From contig CAVURD010000006.1 in assembly GCA_963743785.1 (NCBI GenBank), positions 35,944-99,943 on the forward strand: a stretch of DNA of 64,000 nt, in the 5' to 3' direction. The notes under the pieces are model-generated. The model saw nothing but the letters and a program-made list of their open reading frames with translations, ran no database searches and was not told the DNA's origin. Origin of the DNA: Bog-473 sp963743785 (GTDB lineage Bacteria > Actinomycetota > Acidimicrobiia > Acidimicrobiales > RAAP-2). Positions 7,360 to 16,141 of this stretch are shown here, piece by piece; position 1 is the stretch's first letter, and each line of letters opens with the position of its first letter. The position numbers and the translations under genes are program-made.

Positions 7360-7746
7360 TCAGTCGTCCCCCTCCTCGATGACCGCCTCATCGGGGATTA
7401 GCTTCCACGACGGCGCCGTCGCCCACACTTCGGGGCCGGCGATCCTGAACGCCACCTCGGGGGTGATTGTGCAGAAGAGCATGGTGTTCTCAAGGTCTTC
7501 ACTCCCGACGCCGTATGGGTTGAATTCGGCCTTCCTCAGAATTTCGCCGTCTTCGAACGTTGGCTTCCAGACCTGCACGATGTAGATGGTGACCACGGGA
7601 ACGGTCGTGGTGACCCGGCGGAACAGCTGTGCCTTCGATGGGAGTGTCACTCGTCCGCCTGATAGGTGGTCGAGCACCCCGCGCCCGTGACAGAGCTTGT
7701 ACTTTTTCCCCGAACCACATGGGCACGGGTCATTGGGGCGGGCCAT
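7360..7746 (-). CDS. SEC-C motif protein
   Basis: Starts with the zinc-binding SEC-C motif (PNDPCPCGSGKKYKLCHG), the C-x-C-8-C-H module found at the end of SecA and in many small proteins. The remaining 105 residues are not recognised; they look like an alpha/beta domain with an acidic tail (DEAVIEEGDD). GAGAGGTGA precedes the ATG. It is upstream of the CIRCE/hsp20 unit on the same strand. Possibly a protein-quality-control or SecB-like adaptor, but this is a guess from the motif and neighbour. Confidence 0.75.
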   Translation of the reverse strand: MARPNDPCPCGSGKKYKLCHGRGVLDHLSGGRVTLPSKAQLFRRVTTTVPVVTIYIVQVWKPTFEDGEILRKAEFNPYGVGSEDLENTMLFCTITPEVAFRIAGPEVWATAPSWKLIPDEAVIEEGDD

Positions 7747-8068
7747 TACTTCTCACCTCTCGTAAATGTCCATCTGGCGCACACGAGGTCCAACCCTCAG
7801 AGCAAATTCGTCGGGGCGTGAATCGGGCACTGGTCGAGCCCGCGGGCGTCCTTGGTCCCACCCTCGGCCAAGAGCAAATCCCGAGCCCGCTTTGCTCTTG
7901 AGTCGGCCGAGTCGTCCAAACTCGCCGGAACCTGAAGCACGGAGTGCATTTGGGCACATCGCACAAAACCTCGAAGTAGGTCCGAGCCAGTGTCACGGCC
8001 AGTTACTACCCAAGGGGTGAGGCGATTATGCCTAGGGGTTCAGGGGATCCCCGCTCCGCGGATTCAGC
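7747..8068. other. gap of about 320 bases, no gene supported
   Basis: Several short frames cross this stretch but none has a ribosome-binding site or recognisable product. The GAGGTGA before 7746 belongs to the SEC-C gene. Confidence 0.4.
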
Positions 8069-8332
8069 TCACCGTTCCGACGTTTCCGCCTCGCTCTCAG
8101 AACCTAGTTGTTCGAGTTGTGCTGGCACTAGCGGTGCCGGGGAATCTGAGCACTCCGGACAACAAGCCATCCCTCGGGAGTCCTTTGTCCATCCGGCTTC
8201 GGTCAGAAGGTCGCTGACCCGCGCCGCCATGGTGCGGGCCGAATCCCCCACCTTCGCCGAGATCCTGAGCTCCCACGGGCATCTGGGATTCTTGCACGAG
8301 ACTTTGAAGAACGGGCCGAGGACCATGCTCAT
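8069..8332 (-). CDS. small cysteine-rich, possibly zinc-ribbon protein
   Basis: An 87-residue protein with two cysteine pairs, KNPRCPW preceded by VSC, and ACCPEC, placed about 40 residues apart as in a zinc ribbon. Between them is a likely helix (TMAARVSDLLTEAGWTKD). The C-terminal 25 residues are acidic and probably disordered. The layout recalls small nucleic-acid- or protein-binding ribbons, but no named family was recognised. Upstream on its strand lies the gap containing repeated element B. Confidence 0.5.
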   Translation of the reverse strand: MSMVLGPFFKVSCKNPRCPWELRISAKVGDSARTMAARVSDLLTEAGWTKDSRGMACCPECSDSPAPLVPAQLEQLGSESEAETSER

Positions 8333-8573
8333 TGTCCGTCTCTACCCAAGGATCGAGTCGCGCACACCCGGTAACCAACAGAACTAGCCGTCTGCTTCAA
8401 TGGCGGTCGCCCGTTCGTTGATTCGTCTGGCAGTAGTGTGCTCATTCGACCCACAAGCGGATGAATGCACAGGGTCGCGCTTTGGTATCCGCTCGCTGCA
8501 ACCACGGCCGATGATTGATTCAGATTTCGGGATTGTCCAGTTACCTGAACATCAAGCCGTGACACATGCGCGG
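8333..8573. other. gap before repeated element B
   Basis: No gene, hairpin or repeat recognised. Together with element B it separates the divergent genes at 8332 and 8732. Confidence 0.35.
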
Positions 8574-8706
8574 GTTAGGAGCACTGGCACTCGGGGTATG
8601 TCATAACTGTCAGGGGGTACAGGAGGGGTTGTAGTCACGAGCCTGACTCTTGCAACCTGAGCGCCAGATTCCGGGGTGCGGGACGCCCGGGATACTGGCG
8701 CGTCAA
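8574..8706 (+). ncRNA. repeated leader-like element, copy B (candidate structured RNA)
   Basis: Matches copy A (4544-4706) over about 130 bases. The hairpin is kept with different bases: GCGCCAG 8661-8667 pairs with 8695-8701 and CCGGG 8671-8675 with 8686-8690. AGTCA/TGACT can pair around the shared CGAGCC just upstream. The reading frame seen in copy A lacks a start codon here and is shifted by one inserted T, so the RNA shape is better kept than the peptide. It lies 25 bases before the start of the 8732 gene. Confidence 0.45.
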
Positions 8707-8731
8707 CCCAGCTTGAGAGGATGGGGTCGTC

Positions 8732-9093
8732 ATGGCTGACGAACACTGGAAGGACGATCCCGAGGCACAGGACTTTCCTGCCGCGCAGTTCTATCTCACC
8801 TTGCTCGTTGGACTCGATTCTGCGACGAAGCTACGAAAGTCCCTGAAGAGCAACAATCACTCAGTCACTTCGCGGCCAAGGACATCCTTCGTGCGGCCGG
8901 TCTCCCTCTCCTGGCAGCCGACGACCCCGAGGTGGCCGCCGACCTCGAAAAGGTCAGGTTCGGCACCAAGCTTTCCCCGGTGCGGCCCGTCTATGGCGAC
9001 CCGCTGTGGATCGCCGATGGGTATCACCGGGTATGCGCCAGCTACCACCTCAGCGAGAAGGTTCTGGTGCCCTGTCGCATCGCCCCTCGCTAA
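8732..9093 (+). pseudogene. frameshifted small ParB-like (IADGYHR) protein
   Basis: The first 39 codons (MADEHWKDDPEAQDF onward) match the start of a common actinobacterial small protein. The rest of that protein continues one frame over from about 8850 (FAAKDILRAAGLPLL, KLSPVRPVYGDPLWIADGY, YHRVCASYHL) to TAA 9091-9093. The total of 362 bases is one short of a multiple of three, so one base is missing. The IADGYHR motif resembles ParB/sulfiredoxin-like folds. Repeated element B lies directly upstream. It may be intact if the lost base is a sequencing error. Confidence 0.7.
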
Positions 9094-9421
9094 CTACCCC
9101 TAGAACTATCAGTGCCAACGTTATGGTCCGCGTTGGGATGAGAACACTCGGCGACGAGGCGGTGGCGGATCGGGAGGGATTCTGCCCGCTCGTTCCGCGT
9201 CTGGGCGGCGCGTGAACGAGGTTTAAGCCCGCGCCGGGCGGGCGCGGATCAAGCGGAGTCCTTGATGCGGATGCCATCCTCATCCCCAATACCGATGGTC
9301 AGGAATCGACGTATGTCGGCACGCGTTGAACCAGTCGCCGTCGAAGTAGTACGCCGTTTGTCGATGCTGACGGCGATCGCCGGCAGCATGAATGTGGGGT
9401 GATTGGGGAATAGCATCTCTT
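9094..9421. other. gap between the 8732 gene and topoisomerase IB
   Basis: No gene supported. A minus-strand frame ending at 9249 is open for about 40 codons but is not recognised and has no start signal. Confidence 0.35.
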
Positions 9422-10471
9422 GTGCCACGCCTTCGACGATCGGACTGCAATGCTCCAGGTATCACGCGGCGTCGGCGTGGTCGGGGCTTCTCGTACCGTT
9501 GGAACGGGGAGAAGATCTCGGATCCCGAAACCCTCGAGCGGATCAAGGGACTTGCTATACCCCCGGCCTGGGCGGACGTGTGGATTTGTCCTTGGCCGCA
9601 CGGGCACATCCAGGCAACCGGTACCGACGACGCGGGTCGACGTCAGTACCGCTACCACGATGCGTGGCGGGTTATGCGAGATCGCCAGAAATTCGAGCGG
9701 GTGGTCGACTTCGGACGGGCGCTGCCTTCACTGCGATCCCTCGTCGAGGCTGATCTCTCTTTTGAAGCAGTGACGGAAGAGAGGGTGCTAGCCGCCGTAG
9801 TGCGGCTTTTGGATCTGGGGTTTTTCCGGATCGGAGGAGAGGAGTATGCCAGGGACAATGAGACCTTCGGTATTGCCACACTTCGCAAGGACCACGTAAG
9901 AATGCACAAAGGGGAAATGACATTTGACTATCCCGCCAAGGGATCGATTCGGCGAGTCATCACCGTGGCCGATCCGGCCACCTTCGAATTGCTGAAGGTC
10001 CTCAAACGTCGAAAGGGCGGGAGCGATAATTTGCTTGCGTACAAGGACGGCAGACGCTGGTGCGACGTGAGGTCAGAGGGAGTGAATGCCTACATCCGAG
10101 CCGGTTCGGGCGATGAATTCAGCGCCAAAGACTTTCGAACCTGGTCCGGAACCGTCCTCGGCGCGGTAGAGCTGGCCAAGGCTAGATCGGGGCGTGAGGA
10201 GATGTCGAAGACCGCCAGGCAGGCAGCGGCGCGGAGGGCGGTGAAGGCGGTCTCGGAGTACCTCGGGAATACGCCGGCGGTCTGCCGGAAATCCTATATC
10301 GATCCGAAATTGTTAGATCGCTTCGATGCTGGGGAGACGATTGCGTCAGCGCTCCACACGCTGGCGGATACACCAAATGTGAACGACCGAAGTGTTCGCG
10401 AAACGATTGAATCGGCGGTGATCGACTTGATCAGTGAAAACGGCGCTACTACAACCACTGCCGCAGCCTGA
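9422..10471 (+). CDS. DNA topoisomerase IB
   Basis: Eukaryote/poxvirus-type topoisomerase that relaxes supercoils by a 3'-phosphotyrosyl nick. The N-terminal domain begins LRRSDCNAPGITRRRRGRGF and includes IPPAWADVWICPWPHGHIQA. The catalytic domain has the R and K residues around LRKDHVRMHKGEMTFDYPAKG, FRTWSGT, and the active tyrosine in VCRKSYIDPKLLDRF near the C-terminus. GTG 9422 gives the usual family start; an ATG at 9392 would add ten residues. The length of about 349 is normal. It is often found with stress genes in actinobacteria, as here. Confidence 0.93.
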   Translation: MPRLRRSDCNAPGITRRRRGRGFSYRWNGEKISDPETLERIKGLAIPPAWADVWICPWPHGHIQATGTDDAGRRQYRYHDAWRVMRDRQKFERVVDFGRALPSLRSLVEADLSFEAVTEERVLAAVVRLLDLGFFRIGGEEYARDNETFGIATLRKDHVRMHKGEMTFDYPAKGSIRRVITVADPATFELLKVLKRRKGGSDNLLAYKDGRRWCDVRSEGVNAYIRAGSGDEFSAKDFRTWSGTVLGAVELAKARSGREEMSKTARQAAARRAVKAVSEYLGNTPAVCRKSYIDPKLLDRFDAGETIASALHTLADTPNVNDRSVRETIESAVIDLISENGATTTTAAA

Positions 10472-10689
10472 ACCGTCGCTTGCGCCTTCCGGGTCGCTAC
10501 GGACGCGCCGAAGGCACCCACTAGCAAGGGTCCCCCGGATAAGAGTACCCGTAGTTTGTTGACGCCGCGAAGTCACCGGACTTCGATTCTGGGCCATCCT
10601 TGCGAATATGGAGCGCCCACACCAAGCCCTAACTCCGACACCCGGTCGCGGGACACCTTCACTGGCGTCTCTTGGGTTTTCAAATGTCG

Positions 10690-11511
10690 TCAGAGCCTTC
10701 GCAGGCGAGCATCGAAGAAGGAATAGAAGGCGAAGAACAAGAGTCCGAGCGCTACTAGACCGATCGCGAGTGCCCCGTAAGAGTGGTGCACCAAGGCTTT
10801 CAATGACTCGTCCACGCTCTTGGCCTGGGTTGGATTTGAAGCGGCACCCGCTTTGATGAAGTAGATGCCGACGAGGATTACTAGGAATCCTCTCGCGGCA
10901 TCTCCCATCCCTACCAATACTTTGACGAGATGCTGTGTTTTCCGACCGATCCGCTCAAGAGCGAGATCCTTCTCAAAATGATGAAGGATTCCCCAGATCG
11001 CCAAGCCGGCTCCCGCGCCGACGAGCACGACTCCAGTCACCTCGACAATCGCAGGACCACCAGACCAGCGCAGCACCTTGGCCACCAATGGCACCGGATT
11101 GCTCGAAGCGCCATTGTTCGAAGCTTGGCCAGACATCAGCCTCACGGCCTGGGCACATAGCCCAAAGTAGACCACCGCAATGACAAATGACGAAATGCGT
11201 TTCGCCACACCTCGCCTTTGTATCAATGCATCAAGCAGCCGCCACGATCCGTAACAGGCCAACCCGAGCGCCAGCACGACCATAAGTGCGTTTCCGCCGG
11301 GACGGTCCCTTACCTCCTGTAGCGCGCCCGTACTGCTGGTCTGAGTCGGCGCACTTCCGTGTCGGGCGATATCGAACGCCAAATACGCCAACAACAGATA
11401 GATAACCCCTCTCGACGCGATGCCGACTCGGGCAATGGCGTGAACCCAGGTCCGAGCATCTACATTGACACTTGGGTTGGTCCGAGACTCATCTCTCTGA
11501 GTCGTCGTCAT
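10690..11511 (-). CDS. DUF1206 membrane protein
   Basis: Integral membrane protein of about 273 residues with six predicted helices arranged as three repeats of a two-helix unit; each repeat starts with a G-x-x-S/A-R-G-like motif (RVGIASRGVIYLL, GDAARGFLVILVGIYF), as in DUF1206. The role in the family is unknown. ATG 11511 is preferred because it forms an ATGA overlap with the CsbD stop, implying coupled translation; earlier in-frame starts lie inside csbD. Confidence 0.87.
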   Translation of the reverse strand: MTTTQRDESRTNPSVNVDARTWVHAIARVGIASRGVIYLLLAYLAFDIARHGSAPTQTSSTGALQEVRDRPGGNALMVVLALGLACYGSWRLLDALIQRRGVAKRISSFVIAVVYFGLCAQAVRLMSGQASNNGASSNPVPLVAKVLRWSGGPAIVEVTGVVLVGAGAGLAIWGILHHFEKDLALERIGRKTQHLVKVLVGMGDAARGFLVILVGIYFIKAGAASNPTQAKSVDESLKALVHHSYGALAIGLVALGLLFFAFYSFFDARLRRL

Positions 11512-11798
11512 GACTTGGAGTTCGGTGTTCGCTGCCCGCCGCCCAGAGCCCACGCAGTCCTGATGACTGCGCTGCTCAGCTTCATGGGCGTTTGCCTTTG
11601 CACGGGCCCTTCACCTTCGGCCTCTTTGGCAGCTACCTCTCGCTGTGAATCTGCCCTTTCTTGTCGTGCTCTACCCTCGCGACGCAGATCATCCTTCCCT
11701 GCGACAACCCCCGCAGCCTCCTTGACCTTGCCTTTAACCCCCTCAACCACACCCTTTGCGCCGGCTTCGGGGCCAGAATCCTTTGAGTTGTCCGTCAT
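11508..11798 (-). CDS. CsbD-family stress protein
   Basis: A 96-residue hydrophilic protein with the CsbD core (GVKGKVKEAAGVVAGKDD, then EGRARQERADSQREVAAKEAE), rich in charged residues and probably extended or helical. CsbD proteins accumulate under general stress control; biochemical role unknown. AAAGGA precedes the ATG. The stop overlaps the DUF1206 start by four bases, making a two-gene operon. The last 25 residues (WALGGGQRTPNSKS) are atypical and could reflect a lost stop. Confidence 0.83.
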   Translation of the reverse strand: MTDNSKDSGPEAGAKGVVEGVKGKVKEAAGVVAGKDDLRREGRARQERADSQREVAAKEAEGEGPVQRQTPMKLSSAVIRTAWALGGGQRTPNSKS

Positions 11799-12018
11799 GC
11801 TGGAGTCCTTTCATAGATTGGGTAATGCACTCATTACACTCTTCCCTTCCGCCAGTTCTGGGCCAGAAGCACTGAGGTGACGTCCCCCGAAAATTCGTCT
11901 GTTGTTGAGCCCGCAATATCGATGGGACGCTCAAGACTGCACACCTTGATACCTACTCAGCCCGGAATGCGTGACTGAGGGTTGAAGGGCTGGACTTGGG
12001 CTTAGCCCGTCGTCGCGT

Positions 12019-12273
12019 CTAGAAGGTTGAGTCCGCCCGATGCAAAACATTCCCCTGTTCATCTTTGACAACCGTCCGACGGCGGGGCGTGTTGGCAAGG
12101 ACCATAGCGATCAGCGAAACCACGGCGCCGACAGCGCCGACAATCATCAAGATCACGCCGACCTTGTTCAAGTTGAATCCGTGTTGATCGGGATTAACCG
12201 TGATGGCGAAGTCCAAAATGGCACCCACGCCGAACACGATGATGCTCGTCACTAACCCGCCAGCTCCAAACAT
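12019..12273 (-). CDS. small two-helix membrane protein
   Basis: 84 residues with two transmembrane helices (LVTSIIVFGVGAILDFAIT and VGVILMIVGAVGAVVSLIA), a short hydrophilic loop (NPDQHGFNLNK) and a charged C-terminal tail. The pattern resembles DUF6458-type actinobacterial proteins. ATG 12273 is chosen because GGAAGG lies eight bases upstream. It is divergent from the hydrophobic mini-protein at 12408. Function unknown. Confidence 0.65.
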   Translation of the reverse strand: MFGAGGLVTSIIVFGVGAILDFAITVNPDQHGFNLNKVGVILMIVGAVGAVVSLIAMVLANTPRRRTVVKDEQGNVLHRADSTF

Positions 12274-12407
12274 TGCAACCGCCTTCCTTTTAGAGTGCAC
12301 TACCTATTCCCAATGAGCGCGGAATAAACACGGTTTTCCAATTGGCGTTTCCGGGTAAATGGATGTCGCGAGAGTTGTCCACCTTGGGCAACCGTGAAGG
12401 GGGAATC

Positions 12408-12572
12408 ATGCTTATTCTGCTGCTGTTGCTGCTCGTCCTGATCCTTGCCGGTGCGGGCTTCGCACTGCACATCTTGTGGATTGCTGCTGTCATCTTCGCC
12501 ATCTTTTGGATCGCCGGAGTTGCTCTGGGCCGTGGCGAAGGCGCGGGCAACCACCGCTTCTACCGTTGGTAG
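12408..12572 (+). CDS. hydrophobic mini-protein
   Basis: A 54-residue protein with two near-continuous transmembrane helices and a charged RFYRW end, matching a widespread actinobacterial hydrophobic mini-protein type. GAAGGGGG before ATG 12408 fixes the start; the frame is open further upstream but lacks a site. Likely stress-associated by context; molecular role unknown. Confidence 0.65.
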   Translation: MLILLLLLLVLILAGAGFALHILWIAAVIFAIFWIAGVALGRGEGAGNHRFYRW

Positions 12573-12885
12573 TTCCGGCGGTTGTGGCCCAGGAATTGGC
12601 CCATCCGGAAAGCCTCCGGCGGCGACAGCCCTGGCGTGCCGAGCGGGGTGAGACGTGCTCGGTCCAGGCCCAGATTCCGGCGGCGGCGCGTCGCGTCCAG
12701 TCGGCTGTCGACCCGTGCCACCGAACCAGGAGGCACGAAGGGGTGAGGCACGAAGGGGTAGAGACGAATCCGGGTTCTTCAGTCGCCAGAGCGGCCCAAG
12801 GATGTGCGTTGCGACTCACATCGCCCGCCTCCAGGGGACAAGCCGCGCCGTATCGGCGGTGCAGCCCGAGTCGGTTGGGACCACA
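12573..12885 (+). other. leader region before the AI-2E permease with a 15-base tandem repeat
   Basis: The permease frame is open back to 12655, but the translated part is low-complexity and unlike the family. A 15-base unit (AGGCACGAAGGGGT plus one base) is repeated at 12731-12745 and 12746-12760. No other element seen. Confidence 0.45.
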
Positions 12886-14031
12886 GTGAGCGAGCCGGCC
12901 CTGGGGGGGAGCCACGAGGAGGAAACTGCGCCCGGCGTCCTGGTGCTCCCGCCAAGCGTTGAGCAGGAGCGCGACGGCAGCGATGATTCCCTCGGCACTC
13001 TGGGGAGACCCTTTGATCGGCGATCCCCCTTCTTCATCGGACTCTCGGGGGCGTTCGGGGTGGCTGTGGCCTATGTCCTCTTTCGGGGGGTGTCGGACGT
13101 ATCGAGCGTGCTCGTCATCATTGGTGTCGCCTTGTTCATTGCCATCGGCCTCAACCCCATCATCGTTGTCCTGGTCAACCGGGGCCTCTCGCGGGGGGTC
13201 GCTGCCACCGTCGTCACTGCCGGGTTCATCCTCGTCATCGCTGCCTTCATCGCAATCGCCATCCCGCCGATTTCGCACGAGGTGCAGAGCCTGGTGTCGA
13301 ACTATCCCCGCTACAAGCGCGAGCTGATCTCGGGGCACGGATGGGCTGGCCGGTTGTCGGTCAAGCTCCATCTCACCGACTACCTCAAGGGAAAGTCCAA
13401 GCTCACGATCCCGGTGTCGGGTGGGGCGCTGGGAGCCGGAAAGGAGATCCTGACCATCGGGTTGGGCACCGTGAGCTTGGTGGTTCTGACGATCTATTTT
13501 CTGGTGGCGCTTCCGGGTGTGACCCGGCTCTGGCTCTCTCTGATCCCGAACAGCCGTCGGGAGAGGGTGCGGTTGATGACCGACGAGGTATTCGACCGGG
13601 TGGGTGGCTTCATGCTCGGCAACCTCCTGACTTCGGCCGTCGCCGGCATCGGGACGTACATCTGGCTCACCGCGTTCGGGGTCCCATATGCTCTGTTGCT
13701 CGGTCTCTTCGTGGCCCTCTTCGACCTCATCCCGATGGTCGGATCGACCATCGCCGGCATTGTGGTGTCCCTCGTGGCACTCACCAAAGGCCTGCCCGTT
13801 GGCATCGCCACCGCTGCTTTCTACGTCACCTACCGGTTCTTGGAGGACTATCTTCTCAACCCGCGGGTGATGAAACACACCGTGAAGATCTCTCCGGGGC
13901 TCACCATTATCGCCACCTTGATCGGAGGCGCGCTCCTCGGTCTCATCGGGGCCTTGATCGCCATACCCGTCGCCGCCACGATCCATCTCCTCCTCGAGGA
14001 GGTGGCAATTCCCCGGCTGAACAAGAAATGA
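12886..14031 (+). CDS. AI-2E family permease
   Basis: Inner-membrane protein of the AI-2E/PerM (TqsA, YdiK) superfamily; members export small molecules or act as Na+/H+ antiporters, and the substrate here is unknown. Paired helices near the N-terminus (FFIGLSGAFGVAVAYVLF; VLVIIGVALFIAIGL) are followed by the soluble segment, then the hallmark LLLGLFVALFDLIPMVGS and the late helices with YRFLEDYLLNPRVM. About 381 residues is typical. GTG 12886 is the likely start, although the ribosome site is weak. It ends before a gap of about 330 bases. Confidence 0.83.
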   Translation: MSEPALGGSHEEETAPGVLVLPPSVEQERDGSDDSLGTLGRPFDRRSPFFIGLSGAFGVAVAYVLFRGVSDVSSVLVIIGVALFIAIGLNPIIVVLVNRGLSRGVAATVVTAGFILVIAAFIAIAIPPISHEVQSLVSNYPRYKRELISGHGWAGRLSVKLHLTDYLKGKSKLTIPVSGGALGAGKEILTIGLGTVSLVVLTIYFLVALPGVTRLWLSLIPNSRRERVRLMTDEVFDRVGGFMLGNLLTSAVAGIGTYIWLTAFGVPYALLLGLFVALFDLIPMVGSTIAGIVVSLVALTKGLPVGIATAAFYVTYRFLEDYLLNPRVMKHTVKISPGLTIIATLIGGALLGLIGALIAIPVAATIHLLLEEVAIPRLNKK

Positions 14032-14359
14032 TCTGCACTTGCCCGACTCAGTCCGTCGGCTACAGCATCGAGGCCCAGCAGGACTTCGGAAGCATCATCG
14101 TCCGCGGGGTCGTCGCAATCGCTCACGAGTTCGCCTACTCACCCGAGCAGGGGCCCGTCTCTTAGGTACGGCAGCAGCCCTGACCGGTCATTGGCAGATC
14201 CGCTGGCCCGCACCATCTGTCCGGCCAAGCCTCCACCCGACCCATCGGCGGTAGCGTGTAGGGAGAGGGGAGTTATCTTGCAAGACTGTGCAGCCAGCGA
14301 GACGGCCTGCGGGTGATCCCACCACGCGAAAGAGTTTCCGGCCCAGGACCGCCCTAACC
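14032..14359. other. intergenic region upstream of the GAF-SpoIIE gene
   Basis: The following frame is open from 14288, but its first 24 codons are unlike the family. No promoter box, hairpin or small gene stood out. Confidence 0.4.
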
Positions 14360-16093
14360 GTGACGGAGACCTTCCCTTTCCCGGGCGGGGCCGATGCTTC
14401 GCCGTTGAAAATCGCCGACTCTGCCACCGCGCTGGAGCGGGCCGAGGAGCGCCTCCGCGATATCGACATGGTGACCGACTCGAGCCTCGGCCACCTCGAT
14501 TTGGACGAGCTGCTGCCGATGCTGCTCGATCGGGTGCTGGGCCTGCTTCTCTGCGACACAGCGGCCGTTCTGCTTTACGACGACGCCTCGAACCAGCTGC
14601 ACGCGAGGGCGGCACGGGGCGTCGAAGAGGAGGTGCGCCAAGGGGTACGTGTGCCGGTGGGCGCGGGGTTCGCCGGCCGTGTCGCGGCCGAGCGGCGGCC
14701 AATCGTCCTTGACAAAGTCGATCCAAGCACAGTCACCAACCCAATCCTCTGGGAAAAGGGCATCCGCACGATGCTCGGCGTGCCGATGCTGGCCGGGGGT
14801 AACTTGGTCGGCGTCTTGCACGTCGGGTCGTACTCGCGGAGGACCTTCAGCGAGGACGACGTCCTCCTGCTCGAACTCGCGGCCGACCGGATTGGATCTG
14901 CGGTCCAAGCCGGCATCGCGGAGTCGGAGCGCCGAGCGGCCGGAGTACTCCAGAGGAGCCTCCTCCCTTCCGCATTCCCACGCATCGCCCAATTCGAGTT
15001 CGCCAGCCGTTACGCACCCGCCGAAATGGGCGGCATCGGGGGTGACTGGTACGACGCTTTCGTGCTGCCGAACGGGGACGTGTGGGTTATGACGGGCGAC
15101 GTAGCCGGCCACGGGCTGTGGGCCGCCGTCGTGATGGGCCGCCTTCGAAGCGCGCTGCGTGCCTATGCCCTTCTCGGCATGACGCCGGAGGATGTCCTGC
15201 AGAGCGCTAATCGAAAGTTGCAGTACTTCGAGCTCGATGCGACCGCCACGGTCGTCTGCGCCGTTTTCTCTCCGCCATACGACGTCGTCCGAATGGTCTC
15301 TGCGGGCCATCCGCCACCAGTCATGGTTGCGCCCGGCAAGGAGCCAATACTGGTGCCGCTTTCCCCGGCCCCGCCTCTCGGGGCCGTCGCCGACCTCGAG
15401 GCCCAGTCCTTCAGCGACTTCATGGAACCCGGCGAGCTCCTCCTCCTGTACACGGACGGACTCATCGAGCGCCGCGGGGAATTGCTGACCGAGGGCCTCG
15501 AACGGCTCCGGGTTGCCGTCCGCCCTCAGGATCCGGAGGCCGTCTGCCGCCATGTCATGGACGCGCTCATCGGGAACCTGGTGCCTCAGGACGACGTGGC
15601 CCTGCTGGCGCTTCGGCGCTCCCCGCAGGTGTACCTCCCCGCCGAGGCGCCGCCCCCGACAGCGCGCCACCCTACGACGAAGGTCGCTCGGTCGCCGCTC
15701 TACGATCGAGACCCCAGCTCAGTGGGGGCGGTACGTTCGTTCGTGGCTGAGCAGCTCACTGGTTTCGATGCGGCGACACTCTCACCGGTGCTGCTCATGG
15801 CTTCGGAACTTGCGACCAATGCTCTTGAGCACGCGCGAACGATGTTCGGCGTTACCGTGGAGGTGGATAGCGAGGACGTGATCCATGTTGAAGTTGTGGA
15901 TTTCGGATCCGGCGCGCCAGTTGTGCGCCAACCACATCCAACGGACGATCACGGCCGTGGTCTGCAGATTGTGCGTCGCCTGGCACGCACGTGGGGCGTG
16001 CAAAAGCGCGAGGGCGGCGTCGGTAAGTCGACATGGTTCACGTCTCAGGGGCACCGGGTTGGTGGTCCGGCTGGTCCGTCCCCTGTCACGTAG
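14360..16093 (+). CDS. GAF-SpoIIE phosphatase-HATPase signalling protein
   Basis: Three-domain partner-switching regulator. Residues about 35-180 form a GAF sensor domain; about 195-410 a PP2C/SpoIIE phosphatase with intact metal motifs (VMTGDVAGHGL and QDDVALLAL); about 440-560 an RsbW-type ATPase (MASELATNALEHA, then DDHGRGLQIVRRL). It can both phosphorylate and dephosphorylate STAS-type antagonists, steering an ECF or sigma-B-like factor. The STAS protein at 4892 is a possible but distant partner. GTG 14360 is chosen over 14288 by family fit. The truncated IS30 sequence begins within about 50 bases of its end. Confidence 0.87.
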   Translation: MTETFPFPGGADASPLKIADSATALERAEERLRDIDMVTDSSLGHLDLDELLPMLLDRVLGLLLCDTAAVLLYDDASNQLHARAARGVEEEVRQGVRVPVGAGFAGRVAAERRPIVLDKVDPSTVTNPILWEKGIRTMLGVPMLAGGNLVGVLHVGSYSRRTFSEDDVLLLELAADRIGSAVQAGIAESERRAAGVLQRSLLPSAFPRIAQFEFASRYAPAEMGGIGGDWYDAFVLPNGDVWVMTGDVAGHGLWAAVVMGRLRSALRAYALLGMTPEDVLQSANRKLQYFELDATATVVCAVFSPPYDVVRMVSAGHPPPVMVAPGKEPILVPLSPAPPLGAVADLEAQSFSDFMEPGELLLLYTDGLIERRGELLTEGLERLRVAVRPQDPEAVCRHVMDALIGNLVPQDDVALLALRRSPQVYLPAEAPPPTARHPTTKVARSPLYDRDPSSVGAVRSFVAEQLTGFDAATLSPVLLMASELATNALEHARTMFGVTVEVDSEDVIHVEVVDFGSGAPVVRQPHPTDDHGRGLQIVRRLARTWGVQKREGGVGKSTWFTSQGHRVGGPAGPSPVT

Positions 16094-16141
16094 TTATCGC
16101 TCTGCCAGCAAACTCCGCCCTGGAGTTGCGAATCCCAACTG

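Noticed and set aside
12490..13986. 498-codon minus-strand open frame rich in Asp, Glu and His
   Set aside because: Antisense of the AI-2E permease; composition is that of a GC-driven mirror frame.
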